Assembly (NCBI RefSeq): GCF_004193775.1
Contig: NC_041016.1
Location: 37,225,334-37,289,333 of the forward strand
Reading direction: 5' to 3'
DNA from: Glycine soja
Taxonomy: Eukaryota; Streptophyta; Magnoliopsida; Fabales; Fabaceae
Length of the DNA stretch: 64,000 nucleotides
Shown here one piece after another: positions 23,226-34,165 of the stretch. The translations under genes were made by a program, and so were the position numbers. Within the stretch, counting starts at the first letter, position 1, and each line of letters opens with the position of its first letter. Below the pieces are notes generated by a model. That model saw only the letters and a list, made by a program, of their open reading frames with translations, ran no database searches and was not told the origin of the DNA.

Positions 23226-23508
23226 CTCTTCCCAATGCACATGTAATGTTGAGTTGGCACTCGGCATCACTACACCACAACGTACTGAGGATTTGGTATG
23301 CATTGAAATGTCAGTTATAAGCTTCATCATGTCTGATGGTAAGAAAGGCTAGTTCAAAGTTCTAGAAAATAGACTTTTTCTTCGTTATTACGTTACGTTG
23401 AATATCCCATTAATATACAAGCCTCTCTGCTAGCTATTAGCCTAATACTAACCTCCACTGTCATGTTCCATCTTCATCATGCTTAATGTTTTGGTACGTT
23501 ACATTTTA
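23226..23508 (+). repeat. Ancient direct repeat, copy 2
   Basis: The second copy of 711-976, same orientation, about 22.5 kb away. See that entry for shared blocks. It contains an insertion-like stretch (ATACAAGCCTCTCTGCTAGC) absent from copy 1. Confidence 0.75.
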
Positions 23509-24087
23509 CACAAGCTTTAATTAAAATTATCCTCAAATTTACTTTTGAATAGATATTTTTATATATAATTTAAATTTATAATAAATAAATATTTCTAATA
23601 TATAAATTATATTATCATTTAAATTCATAAGATGTAAATATCTTTAAATTTGTATCAATTGCATTTTAAACTTATAATAAATAATTTAAATCACGATACA
23701 AATTTAGTTTTAATTATTGAAACTTTTTTTTTAAAAATAGTATTGAAATTTAATTTATAAATATAGATTAGAAGATATAAGTAAATAAATCTAAATGGAT
23801 AGATAAAGATACGAGGAAAATAGTTTTTTTTTAAGAAATAAGAAAAAATAATAGTCTTTTGGAATAATTAGATGACATTAAATCTTGATCATCTATATAT
23901 GATTATATGGTCCAAATTTAGTCCTCTTATTTTCATATAATATATGATTTTTTGGTCAACGATGGCTAAAATGTTTTTCAACTGACTAGGGATATTGTTT
24001 GGTCGTTGTTGTCCAGATTTTTCCAGGTGATATCAGCCAGTGATGTTTTGGCCAATGCTAGCTAAATTGTTTTGGCTAGATAACGAT
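23509..24087. other. AT-rich spacer
   Basis: No open frames or paired terminal repeats stand out in this stretch, which is mostly A/T up to about 23.9 kb. Confidence 0.5.
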
Positions 24088-25332
24088 TGTCGAATCGATT
24101 CAAAACAAATAAAAATAGGAAATTCTGCAATACAGGATTAACCTAGGTCGACTCAGAGATACGACTCAATTTGGTTGCTACTTTAATTCACTTATAAACA
24201 CCAAGGAAAATTTCAACGAATAGTTTGTAGGTACTAGAAAAGAAATGTGACAATATAGAACAAAAATGCGAAATCTAAATTGAAACAGAGTTTAGTTGCA
24301 GAACACAAACAAAATTGCACAAACAAGTTGTAAAACAGATTCGAAATCACCAATCCAATTCAATAAACCAATGCAAACAAATTATCATAGTTCTGCAAAG
24401 AATGATCATGTTATGAAAGCTCAATCAATGTCATTAGAGTTAGTTCAATCGAATTAATCCCTAAATTCATTGAGATCACAAATTAGTTGGAATATCATCC
24501 GAACAACCTATGATTAAATTTCAAAATTAGGAAATGAATCCATGACCTAATTCATTTTCAATCCTAAGCCTATTAATAATCATGAAAATTAAAAATAAGA
24601 TTGAAGAAAAAGATGAACATTCATACAAAATTGAAATACTAAACCAGCACTCAAATTTAGCCTTGCTTGGAGTGAATCCTTGGATCGATTGAGTGTTTAG
24701 TCTTCCATGATCATCACTAGTGGAAGAGCCACGGAATTTCTGCAAGAAAAAGGAAGAACAAAATTGAAATGAGGGAGAAGAATGAAGAACAATGGAGAGA
24801 AAAAGAGAGAAACTATTTTGATCCTAAAGCTTGCACAACAAGTAACTATTTTTTTTTTGGTACAAATGAAGTAACTAAGTAACTTCCACTAATATATACA
24901 GTTACTACTAAGAAGGAATGGATGTGCCTTGATTAGGCCAGTCTAATCTACCTGATTAAACCAATTACACAAAGCAAAGCCCAAATTTGCAGCCCAATTA
25001 TTCAAGTGCAGAGGTTTTGACTTCCAAGCCCAATTTGACCCTCGAAATGATAGAATTGGCCCAAGCTTATTTTTGACAAAATTCAAGATATTTTTCTTAG
25101 CTTTCCAGGGATTGCGCACATGCTCCATTTAGAGTTCTGAAATTTCCTATAGGCCCTGCATAAGTTAGATAGGTCAAGTAAGCAAAAAAATCCTAAAATA
25201 AGTCACAATTCTCAATTAAGCTCAATCATTTGCCTAAGACCAAAATTGAGTTAAGGTGAGAAAATAGGAGTCAAAGAGAAGTCAAATATGCTAAGAAGAA
25301 TATAAAAATATTGAACTACAAATGCTTAATCA
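24088..25332 (-). mobile_element. Probable LTR of an unassigned retrotransposon
   Basis: On the minus strand, the purine tract AGTGTGGGGGAATT (plus 25333-25346) is followed directly by TGATTAAGC, the order expected for a polypurine tract and 3' LTR start. The other end is placed at TGTCGAATCG (24088), giving TG...CA termini. No second LTR or confirmed target duplication was found, so the limits are tentative. Confidence 0.4.
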
Positions 25333-26392
25333 AATTCCCCCACACTTTATATTTTGCACTCCTAGGAAAAAATAAAAGAAAAACTAAGAAAAAGAAATCA
25401 AACTATAAATAAACCACAACTAAAAGGAAGGTATGAACAAGGCACACATGTTTTTCAATGTATCCTAACAATGCACAAAAATGAGAGAGATGGAAAATGG
25501 AAGAATGGTCTTAAGGTAACAACAAATCCATGAACACAAAATGCAAAGTGGACAAGTAGTCAAGTTAAAATTAAGAATGTCCCATGGTGATAGAAATCTC
25601 TCAAAGAACAATACTCAACCTTACCAAATGTGTATGGGTTTATGTTTACACTCAAGCACCACATGTAACTAGCACATCCAAATTTTGACGAGGCTCTAAT
25701 CCATTCAACTTGAAATACACATGCATCAAAAGGTTCAAAGGACTTTTATTGGTTTGTAGGTAAAGGTGGATATAAGAAGAATATTTAGGCTAAAACTAAG
25801 GGAAAAAAGGGGCAATGGGAAGTAAGCCAACAAGTAAAAAGAGGGTTAAAAACAAAGAAACGAAGTGGAGAACAAAATTAAAATAACAAGATCTTACAAG
25901 AATGAAAATGAACCACAACACATTTTTTTTATTCACTTTTTTCTCTTCTTTTCTTTGTTTGTACATTTTTCTTTTCTTTTATTTTTCTTTTGTATTCTTC
26001 TTTTTTTTTTTCTTTTCAATAAATCACAAGAAAATGAAATGACGAAAACAAAGGCACTTTCATAAAACAAAGTACAAATCCCCCACACTTGTTTGAAACC
26101 CACTCCGAAAACAATTCCAAGGCCCCTTTTCTCCCTAAAGTTTAAGACAACACGATTTTCCACTTTTTGGCTTGTAATGAGCCACAAAATGAAAGGAGTT
26201 AAAGGCTCAAAGATGGTGACAATGGATATCAATGCAAGGTAGGCTTATTTGGCTGGTGGCTAAAAGAAAGAAGGCCTAAGTCATCTCAATAAATGCATGT
26301 GCAACAAGAAATGACAAGAGAGGCAAGGTAAAACCTAGAGTAGTCTAGCACAAGGGTGAAATCATACATGAAAGAGCATGAATGTAACACCC
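25333..26392 (-). mobile_element. Probable 3' internal non-coding region of the same retrotransposon
   Basis: The minus strand has a second purine-rich AAGTGTGGGGGATTTG (plus about 26078-26094) and long A/T- and pyrimidine-rich stretches, for example 25921-26017. The open frames here come from low-complexity Lys/Phe runs and have no domain, so I do not call genes. Confidence 0.35.
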
Positions 26393-27624
26393 TATTTTTC
26401 GTAAAATAAATTAAAAAAGATTTTTATTTAAAAATAAATAGAGTTTTAGAAAAATGATGCGGTTTTTATAATTAAATAAATAAGGAGAAATAAATTTATT
26501 AATCAAAATAATGGTTTGATGTAAAATAAAAGGATATTTTATTTATTCATTTGATAGGAAATAAAATAGAGTTCATTTTTATAAAATAAAAAAAATAAAA
26601 AATAGAGTCAATAAAAGGCCTAGAGTACCCTAGCTATAAATAGAGATGTAATAGATCACTCTTTACATTTACCACACATCTCTACGCTCTCTCTTTCTCA
26701 TAATCCGTTTTCCCTTCTTACTTTTCCAAACCCCTTTTTCTTTTCCTGCATACACTCAAACCTGTCTCAGTAAAACAACGATCCCGGACTTGTTAACCAT
26801 TGGATTGTGTTGAAATTTGAACACAAGGTTTGGAAATTAATTTCACACAAACTCACCATTGGGATTTTGGAGATAATGTCTGTTGTGTAATAAATGTCCC
26901 TTGCACTGAGATTTTTCTTTTCCCGCATACACCCAAAACCTATCCCAGTACAACTATGATCTCGGACTCTTCAACCGTTGGATCATCATTAATTTAGGAA
27001 ACACTCTTCAAAACCTATTTTTCACATTCTTATCATTGGGATTTGTGAAATAATGTTTTTGCAAAGAGAAATTAGTCTCTCACATTGACAATAAAATGGA
27101 GGTTACAATCTTTTCCCCTTTTGTCTAACATTTGGAAACCCTAACAGAGCAATAGAGGAAAAGCTTGAGAAATCTTAGGGAACTACTAGAGATCACTGCC
27201 AGACTACACACGTGAGCTCGCTTAGAGGTAAGAGATGAGTTTATCGCAATTGGGGTTAGAATGAACATGTGTAGGGATCCTTAGGGGATCAAATTGGAAT
27301 TTATTTTGAGATGTTTATTGAATTATATTTTTTCCTTTATGATTATAAATATGATATTGTTGTGTTTGACAGACCAATTGATATCTTGATGCAAATTGGT
27401 TGATAAAATTGAATGCTCTTGGTGTTTTCATGTTTTTAACCTAGGATTTTGATATGATTGTGTGAAATTGTTTGAGGGGTTTTACTCCCTGGGTTGTGAG
27501 AAACATTTTTGTATAATTTGTTTATGTTTTAGATAAGATTAGCGTGATAAATAGTTATATTGGGATCATGAAATTGTGTATAAGTGATAAATTGAGTATG
27601 TGATGAATTGTGAGATAACATGTT
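26393..27624 (+). mobile_element. Gypsy-type LTR, left part (split by insertion)
   Basis: It starts TGTAACACCCTATTTTTCG, a common start of plant Ty3/gypsy LTRs. It continues past the inserted Ogre-like solo LTR at 50680 with similar T/G-rich, ORF-free sequence. A TATAAATAG box lies near 26634. An imperfect 178-bp tandem duplication is present (26734-26911 and 26912-27090), both copies containing TTTTTCTTTTCC.GCATACAC and CGTTGGAT or CATTGGAT words. The right end is not defined. Confidence 0.55.
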
Positions 27625-27804
27625 TGTTATACCCTAATTTTGTCCGGGGACTATCGTTCGTTGATCTTTTGATCCTCGCTAGTCGACTTATAGTGTTGAA
27701 CACCAGTTACAGTGCAAAGCAAGGAGCCATTCAATGTTTTGATCAGGAAGGCAAAAGATACCAAGAAAGAAGGGCAAAATGGTCTTTTCACTACTACAAT
27801 TTTT

Positions 27805-28140
27805 AGATATAACATCGGACGGTTAACATCGGACGGTTAACATCGGTTATTCACAAAACCGATGTTAACAAAAGCGTGGTGGCATTTTTGTAAATAAGTA
27901 GACTTAGTTAACATCGGTTTTTCTGAAACCGATGTTAACTAGTCGATATTAACATCGATTATTTTAATAACCGATGTTACTATGGAGTAGTTAACATCGG
28001 TTTTGGAAAAACCGATGTTAGTATACTACTGTTAACATCGGTTTTGTAAAAACCGATGTTATCGAGTCGATGTTAACATCGGTTTTAAGATGTTACGTAG
28101 TTGATGTTAACATCGGTTATTTTTAAAAAACCGATGTTGT
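27805..28140. repeat. CACTA left subterminal palindrome array
   Basis: About six units of the form TAACATCGGTT-(5 to 10 bases)-AACCGATGTTA, each able to fold into a hairpin with a roughly 10-bp stem. They are preceded by two direct GGACGGTTAACATC words. In CACTA elements such repeats bind the TNPA-type accessory protein (family knowledge). Confidence 0.9.
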
Positions 28141-28194
28141 TATCATTATATATTAAAATTCTGAAATTGCACAACCCGCGCGCTTGAGCCCTAT

Positions 28195-28664
28195 CGTTCT
28201 TCTTCTTTCTCCTTCTGCCTGAGTTCGTCTTTGTCTCAAACTGGCTTGTGCTTCCGTGACTGCAACCATATTGTGGAGATCGTGTTTGTGGAGATCGTCT
28301 CTGCCACTTATCGATTGAGGTACGTCCTTTCGTTTTAACATTAGGTGTTCGTCGTTTTAACATTTGCTCACTTTTGCAGGTCGAAGAAAACTAGGAAAGG
28401 AAAGAGTCCCGGAAAGGGTACTCCCAGGGCGTTCTTGTTGTTTCTCCTTCTGCCTGAGTTCGTGTTTGTCGCAAACTGGGCTGCGCTTTCGTGACTGCAA
28501 CCACATTGTCATGTTCGTGTTTGTGGAGTGCGTGTTTGGCACTTATCTTTTGAGGTACGTACTTTGGTTTTAACATTAGGCGTTCCTCGTTTGAACATTT
28601 GCTCACTTTCGCAGGTCGAAGAAAACTAGGAAAAATTCGAGTCCCGGAAAGGGTGGGACTCGAT
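28195..28664 (+). repeat. Direct 235-bp duplication carrying a leader exon and intron
   Basis: Unit 1 (28195-28429) and unit 2 (28430-28664) are the same text with scattered differences. Each starts CGTTCTT.TT and contains CTTCTGCCTGAGTTCGT. Each then has a donor-like GAGGTACGT and, about 45 bp later, an acceptor-like TTTGCAGGTCGAAG. The position just inside the subterminal repeats is where the transposase promoter and untranslated leader sit in CACTA elements, so this is read as a duplicated leader with a short intron. Confidence 0.7.
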
Positions 28665-28712
28665 TTTGGAAGTCCATTGTGCTTGGCTTGAAGACTCCCA
28701 GGGAAGCCATTG
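28615..28712 (+). other. Candidate CACTA 5' exon
   Basis: Bounded by the acceptor TTTCGCAG before 28615 and the donor GAAG/GTATGT at 28712/28713. It is open in one frame, with a basic Lys/Arg/Gly-rich peptide ending LKTPREAIEG. No methionine is close enough to assign a start. It could belong to the original transposase transcript whose later exons have been lost or displaced. Confidence 0.4.
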
Positions 28713-29069
28713 AAGGTATGTCTCTGTTGTATGTTAATGATGAAAATCCATTGTTCAATGGTCTGTCTCTGTTGTGATGTTTCGAAACCCTAGTTAGACT
28801 AACTAATATGATTGATATTTGAGTAAGCTGAGACTAGGCAATATGATTATTTTTCCAAACAATATGTTTTGTTACCTGTTCATGTTTCTGTGAATTTGGA
28901 GATTTAAATTAGACTAAGACGATACTAAGTCATTATATTTGCTTACAAGTGCTATGAGACATGCTGGAGGGATTTCAAAATGGGGTCCCATTCTCCTGTC
29001 CAGTGTGGTGCCTTGTCTGATAAAGAGTGTAGTGGTTTGAGCTATGATGATGCTTGGAATGCATGTTTT
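28713..29069. other. CACTA interior, no gene recognised
   Basis: A short open frame starts at 28980 (MGSHSPVQCGALSDKEC...) but has no known domain and runs into the LINE poly(T). The segment ends in GCTTGGAATGCATG, which is repeated at 41602. Confidence 0.4.
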
Positions 29070-29277
29070 TTTTTTTGGAAAGTAAAGATAATTTATATTA
29101 GAATAGATAAAGTATCAGATAGAGCTAATTTAGACTTAGGAATGCATGTTTTTCCTTTCCATTATGATGACCCTTAAGTCAGCCCACCAAGTAGAGAAGT
29201 ATAGCTTTCTAGGCCCCTGACCCAAACCCCTCCAACCATTGTATTTAGAAAACAAAATCCTGTTCCAAAGTTGGTCT

Positions 29278-29391
29278 GGTTTTTTTTTGCATAACAAAAA
29301 TTAATTATATTAATAATAGTTCAGTACTAGATGTACTGAAAATAACAAATAGATACAAAGGCAAATCCTGCCAAACCCAACTACTATAGAT
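29278..29391 (-). mobile_element. LINE B 3' end fragment
   Basis: A T-run at about 29280 followed by GCATAACAAAAATTAATTATATT looks like a LINE 3' end in minus orientation. It is interrupted at 29391 by LINE C. The sequence continues at 30669 with a 3' UTR and then LINE C-terminal coding (30952-30707). This is either a second LINE inside LINE A or an internal A-rich stretch of it; no target duplication was found. Confidence 0.5.
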
Positions 29392-30651
29392 TTTTTTTGC
29401 TCAACAAATATAATTATATTCATATATATGAGAAAAGTACCAGAGGTACTTGAGATACAATTAGTTGGATGGCCATAATCTGGTTCCAGATCAGACTAAA
29501 ATAGACTCTGATTAGGAACCAAAAAGGCTACACCCTGCCATAATTAAAATGAATTGCTAGTACAAAAAGCCTTTCTCCAGATTAAGATACTAGTACAAAA
29601 AGCCCTGTCTGATATTAGTAGACCATTGATTGAAGTGTTCTGCAAAGCCTTTCTCCAGATTTGACAACCATGTCCACAAAAGAAAAGACGCATCATCAAT
29701 CAGTTTGTTGCTGTCCAAGGACTCATTGTTGAAGATAATCTTATTTCTTTTCTGCCATATTGTCCAAGTTACAACAAGCCACCAGCACTTCCATCTATTA
29801 ATCCTTGTGCCACCAACCATTATGGAACCATGTTGGAGAAAATGTTGCTTTGGGTCAATCGGTAGAGCTGCTGAAATATTCAGCCAAGATAGTGTTTCCC
29901 ACCACAAGGGGAGGATTTTGCTACAGTGAAAAAATAAATGCCCTGCATCCTCTTCCATATTTCCACAAAATGGACAGCTTCTATCCGCAACCTCTACTTG
30001 TCTCCTATACAAATTAACTTTAGTAGGCAGCCTATCTCTAAGAAGCCTCCAAGCAAAAACTGCAACTTTGCTTGGCACCTTTAAATTCCACAGCTCCTCA
30101 AATGCTCGATCCTTTTCCCCCTCAACTGCTTCCCTTGTCAATAATTTATAAGCTGACTGCACTGTGAATTTTCCACTTTGATCCTCCTTCCACACCCACT
30201 CATCCTTTCTATTTCTCTGTATTGTATTCGTCCCAATGTCCGTTAGGAAATTTGAAGCCATTGTTATCTCATTATCAAACAACGACCTCTTCCATGACAA
30301 GTTCCATTCCCATACATTATCCTTGAATTCTCCCAACTTCTGTATTATCTGATTCTGTTGTTGGGAGACTACATACAGTCTTGGATACTTTGTGATTAAT
30401 GAGGCCTCACCTTGTATCCATTCGTCTTCCCAAAATTTAACCCTGTCCCCTCTCCCTACCTTCCACACGGTTCCTTTTTTGAGCTGCTCGCCCTGTTGTG
30501 AGGCTTGAAAGATTAGCTTTAGGTCCCTCCACCACAATGAATCTTTATTGCTGCCAGGTTCTTCTTCTAGACCCCTCCACCCTCCATATTTGGATTGCAA
30601 GACTCTTGCCCACAGCTGCCCTTCATGCTGGAATAAGTTCCACCTCCACTT
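29392..30651 (-). mobile_element. LINE C, 5'-truncated insertion
   Basis: This 1260-bp minus-strand LINE is flanked by a perfect 17-bp target duplication, acccaactactatagat (29375-29391 and 30652-30668). Its 3' end is the T-run at 29391-29398. The 5' truncation falls inside the C-terminal coding region. The duplication length, poly(A) tail and 5' truncation are the usual marks of target-primed reverse transcription. Confidence 0.93.
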
Positions 30652-30657
30652 ACCCAA
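29590..30657 (-). pseudogene. LINE reverse transcriptase C-terminal region with zf-RVT (truncated)
   Basis: An open frame of 355 residues in LINE C. The N-terminal third is the post-RT region, with WRWNLFQHEGQLWARVLQSK and WKVGRGDRVKFWEDEW. Near residues 190-245 lies the zf-RVT zinc-binding region, with VFAWRLLRDRLPTKVNL and CPFCGNMEEDAGHLFFHC. The tail has WWLVVTWTIWQKRNKIIF. A full plant LINE ORF2 is above 1000 residues, so endonuclease and RT core are missing here because of 5' truncation. The frame is uninterrupted, so the insertion is fairly recent. The first codons read through the target duplication, so the apparent start is not a real one. Confidence 0.85.
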
Positions 30658-30706
30658 CTACTATAGATAAAAGCACAGTAGCTGGATACCCAGCAATCAA
30701 ACAACC

Positions 30707-31480
30707 CTACAACATTTCTTCCTTCAATCTAATAGCCCACTGATTAAAATGAGTACGAAAATCTTGCTCCATACAATTTAACCAAGACCAAGTGTGGAAT
30801 AAAGCTTCATCCATGACTTTTTCGGGGCGAAAAGTCTGATTTTTGAATATCAGAGAATTTCTATGCTTCCAAGTAGTCATAGATAGAGCTACCCATAACA
30901 CTTGCCATGTCTTGTCTACTGAGGTTTTCCCACTCCAATTAAAAAATTGCATAAAATGATATATCTAGGTTCAACGGGGAAAGGACCCACTCTATTGACC
31001 CAACTCAAAATGTCGCACCAAACATTCCTAGTTTTTTATACATGAATACATGACATGACCAACAGTTTCCTCTTCCGTATCACAGAGAGGAAAATTATAA
31101 GAAGGCAATTCCACATGTCTCCTCCTTAGATTATCCTTGGTAGGTAATTTGTTCTTGAAGATTCTCCAAGAAAACGCAGTTGGTCTTGGTGGAATTTTCA
31201 AACTCCAAATAATCTTGGAAGCGCTGTCTTCAGAAGCATGTTTGTCCTCAGCCTTTAAGAGATTGTAAGTTGACTTTGTGGTATAAGAACCACCAGAGTC
31301 AGAACTCCATAAAAGAAGGTCCCTACTTGAAGGTTGTATGTGAACATCTTCAATGTCTGCCATGAAAGCTGTCGCTGTACCAATTTGATGATCAAAGAGA
31401 TTTCTCCTCCATTGGAATTTCCATTCCCATCTGTTATCAACTAAGAGGCCCATTGAGTTGATGGAGTGGTTGTTAGACAA
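30707..31480 (-). pseudogene. LINE zf-RVT and C-terminal region, split by copia element
   Basis: Minus-strand pieces 31480-31028 and 30952-30707 encode a second, diverged LINE C-terminus. The first includes LKIPPRPTAFSWRIFKNKLPTK and the zinc-binding CDTEEETVGHVMYSC. The second includes VLWVALSMTTWKHRNSLIF. Several stops separate them. The frame would enter from the right, but the young copia element is inserted at 31471, and the upstream part resumes at 40714. Confidence 0.75.
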
Positions 31481-32563
31481 GTGGCCTCAGATATCTTAAG
31501 AAGGGGGGGGTTGAATTAAGATATTCGAAACTTTTTCCCCTAATTAAAAATCTATCTTACTTTTTAATTAAGTTATGAATTCCCTTAATGACAATCTTCT
31601 TAAATATTAATTCAAATGAAGCAACTTGAATATGAATATAAAGCAATAATAAATAAAGGAGATTAAGGGAAGAGAAAATGCAAACTCAGTTTTATACTGG
31701 TTCGGCCACACCCTTGTGCCTACGTCCAGTCCCCAAGCAACCCGCTTGAGAGTTCCACTAACTTGTAAATTCCTTTTACAAGTTCTAAACACACAAGGAC
31801 AACCCTTCCTTTGTGTTTAGAGATTCTTTACAACAAGAGACTCACAGTCTCTTAATCCCTTAGAGAATGAGAAGAAGAAGAGGAACAAATCTCTCTTGAA
31901 AGAGATGGATTTTACAGATTGAGCACTCAATTAATTCCTTAATGAATTGCAATTGAATTGGCCAAGGAATTCTTTAAGAGGATAAAATGAAATTGCTTTT
32001 TGAGAGGATAAACACTTTGTTGTTCTGAAAATCTCTGAGCAATTTCGTGTTTAAGTCACATATATATAGACCATTGGTGGTCATGAGTAAAGCCTTTGAA
32101 AAGTTGTGACTCTTGAAATTATTTTTCTGAAATTCCTGTCTGGTAATCGATTACAGCAATTGTGTAATCGATTACAGCTTTTAAAATTTGAATTAAAACG
32201 TTTACTAACTGCTGGTAATCGATTACCACAATTGTGTAATCGATTACAGCTTTTAAAATTTCGAATTCAAATTTTTATAGCTGTTATAAAACGTATTTGG
32301 CCACTGGTAATCGATTACATCCTCTGGTAATCGATTACCAGAGAGTAAAACCTTTGAAAAACACTTTTTATTTTAAATCACTTGGCCAAACCTTTGCTAA
32401 TTCAATTAGGAATTCCCTTCCTAATATTCTAGTGATCATCTTGATGTTGTGACTTGTAATCTTGAAGTATTGTCTTGAATTTTAATCTTGAAAAGCCCAT
32501 TTGCATCAATTGCAACACATCATCATGATCATCATCAAAACATCAAAGCCAATTGCATCTACA
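31471..32563 (-). repeat. 3' LTR of the copia element
   Basis: 1093 bp, TGTTAGACAAG...TTGCATCTACA on the plus strand. It contains six TAATCGATTAC palindromes (about 32145-32345), a TATATATA box near 32060, and perfect hairpins at 31760-31784 (10-bp stem) and 31835-31853 (8-bp stem). Two short open frames in it are not genes, since identical ones occur in the other LTR. Confidence 0.97.
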
Positions 32564-32578
32564 ATCTCCCCCTTTTTG
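32564..32578 (-). promoter_or_regulatory. Polypurine tract of the copia element
   Basis: On the minus strand, CAAAAAGGGGGAGAT directly precedes the 3' LTR start TGTAGATGC. This is the plus-strand priming site. Confidence 0.85.
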
Positions 32579-33028
32579 ATGATGACAATACAATACCTGA
32601 AATCAAGATTCAAGCAAGCAACAAACAATTGTATATAGATAAAACGTGCATCCGTTTTCTCCCCCTATATTTCGGAATACATGATCACTTGATTTCTAAG
32701 TTTGTTAAGCTTTTTCTTAAGCTTTTGCTACAACCTTTTTCTCCCCCTTTGGCAACATCAAAAAGCCAAAGAACTCGGAAATCAACACAGTTATAACAAT
32801 GGAGTAGCAAGATATAAGTATCAGAGTATTAAATCCAATAAGCCAAACTCATAATCAAGAAAATAATCAAACCAGAATTCAAATAACATAAAATGTCAAC
32901 AACCACAAAATATCCAAGACTGAAACACAAGAAAAATAAGCAAAGTACTTAGCATAATAATGTAAATTCTAAGAAACTAAAAGCCAAAATACACGGCTTA
33001 TAAAAGATAAATAAGCAGAATCTAAAAT
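32579..33028 (-). other. Copia 3' internal non-coding region
   Basis: This lies between the third ORF and the polypurine tract. It is AT-rich, with no coding call; the small open frame on the plus strand has no domain. Confidence 0.6.
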
Positions 33029-34165
33029 CTAAGAAGACGGAGGAGGTGGTGGAAGATCAAAACTCTGACGAATGTATCCGACATCCTCTTCAAGCTGTGT
33101 AAGACGAATGTCCATACCGGCAAAGCGTGAATCTAACGAGTCAAAGCGGTCACCAACATACGAACGAAGACCCCGTAATTCGGAGAGGACTTCATTCATG
33201 AGTGCGGAATCTTCACGTTGAGGGGGAGGTGAAGGAGTACGTTCATCTTGAGGAGGGAGTGCATCCTTCTTCAGCCATTGTCCATTCCGATCTTTACGAT
33301 ACCCAAAGGAGGTCACTGCTCCAGCACCAATTGCAAAGGAACGCTTGACTTGAACAAAGGGTTCATCATCAAGCGGAATTTGAAAATGACGCAAAAACAG
33401 AGTAATCAAATGTGGATAAGGAAGAGGTGCATTGGCCCGTAATGCCTTATGCATTCGGTACCGAACCAAATGGGCCCAGTCGATCTGACGACCGGTTAGA
33501 AAAGCCCACATAAGAATCAAATCCTCCTCAGAGGCTTGTGCTAAATTTGAAGACCGAGGAAGCAAAATCCTAACAATGATATAATGCATGATGCGATTAT
33601 CAAAAGTTAATGACCCGGCCAACAATCTACCGGTCATGTCAGCTTGATCATTGCAGACCATGCGACGAGCATCATGACTCGAATAATCGAATTTCCAGTC
33701 ATCAACAATGGTGCCCTCAAAAGGTGCACCTTGACTGGGTAAATGAGTCAAAGAAAAGAAAAGTGACTGATCAATGACCATAGAAGTACCATGCACCTCA
33801 GACATAATAATACCATCCTGAATTTTTAAATTGCAGTAGAAGACCTTTACAAGTTCAGGATAATATGGCAATTTAAATGACATGAAATCAACAAGACCAG
33901 AATTTTGAAACACTTGATAGCAATCAAAAGTTTCATCATTAAAGAACTCTACGTCTAGATACTTAGGGTCTAAGATTATTCTAGAAGAAAACTGAGAAAG
34001 GTACCGTAGACGTTGATCATCGGATGAAAACAATGTTGATGATCTTGGAGATGACAAAGAAGGAGGAATAGGTGCTGTGGGTGCTCCGGATGGGCCGTGA
34101 CGGCGATGGGCAGCAGCGGTAGCGGTGGAGGATGATCCCTTTCTCTTCTTTGATGGCTCTGCCAT
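33029..34165 (-). CDS. Third ORF in env position of copia element (putative plant transposon protein-like)
   Basis: An uninterrupted 378-residue ORF in sense orientation, 575 bp downstream of pol, the place where SIRE-type elements carry an env-like gene. It starts MAEPSKKRKGSSS, giving a basic, nuclear-signal-like N-terminus. Pro/Ser-rich sequence follows, then a globular middle (about residues 55-290; WAFLTGRQIDWAHLVRYRMHKA). The last 80 residues predict a short coiled coil (LSELRGLRSYVGDRFDSLD...) and end in a Pro run. I see no signal peptide or membrane segment, which argues against a classical envelope protein. The middle resembles the 'putative plant transposon protein' family also seen at 56504-57589. 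Function unknown. Confidence 0.75.
   Translation of the reverse strand: MAEPSKKRKGSSSTATAAAHRRHGPSGAPTAPIPPSLSSPRSSTLFSSDDQRLRYLSQFSSRIILDPKYLDVEFFNDETFDCYQVFQNSGLVDFMSFKLPYYPELVKVFYCNLKIQDGIIMSEVHGTSMVIDQSLFFSLTHLPSQGAPFEGTIVDDWKFDYSSHDARRMVCNDQADMTGRLLAGSLTFDNRIMHYIIVRILLPRSSNLAQASEEDLILMWAFLTGRQIDWAHLVRYRMHKALRANAPLPYPHLITLFLRHFQIPLDDEPFVQVKRSFAIGAGAVTSFGYRKDRNGQWLKKDALPPQDERTPSPPPQREDSALMNEVLSELRGLRSYVGDRFDSLDSRFAGMDIRLTQLEEDVGYIRQSFDLPPPPPSS

Noticed and set aside
25865..26232. Open frames with Phe/Leu or Lys runs
   Set aside because: Translations of a T-rich low-complexity tract; no domain and no codon structure.
27805..28140. Regularly repeated palindromes resembling a CRISPR array
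   Set aside because: They are CACTA subterminal repeats in a plant nuclear sequence; the spacers are short and uneven and no cas-like gene exists.
28153..28606. Several minus-strand open frames of 61-92 codons
   Set aside because: They overlap the duplicated CACTA leader and recur because the segment is duplicated; no domain.
31607..32330. Open frames in the copia LTR (61 and 74 codons)
   Set aside because: Identical frames occur in the other LTR; they overlap the leader and ATCGATTAC motifs and have no domain. The repeated translated phrases come from the palindrome array.
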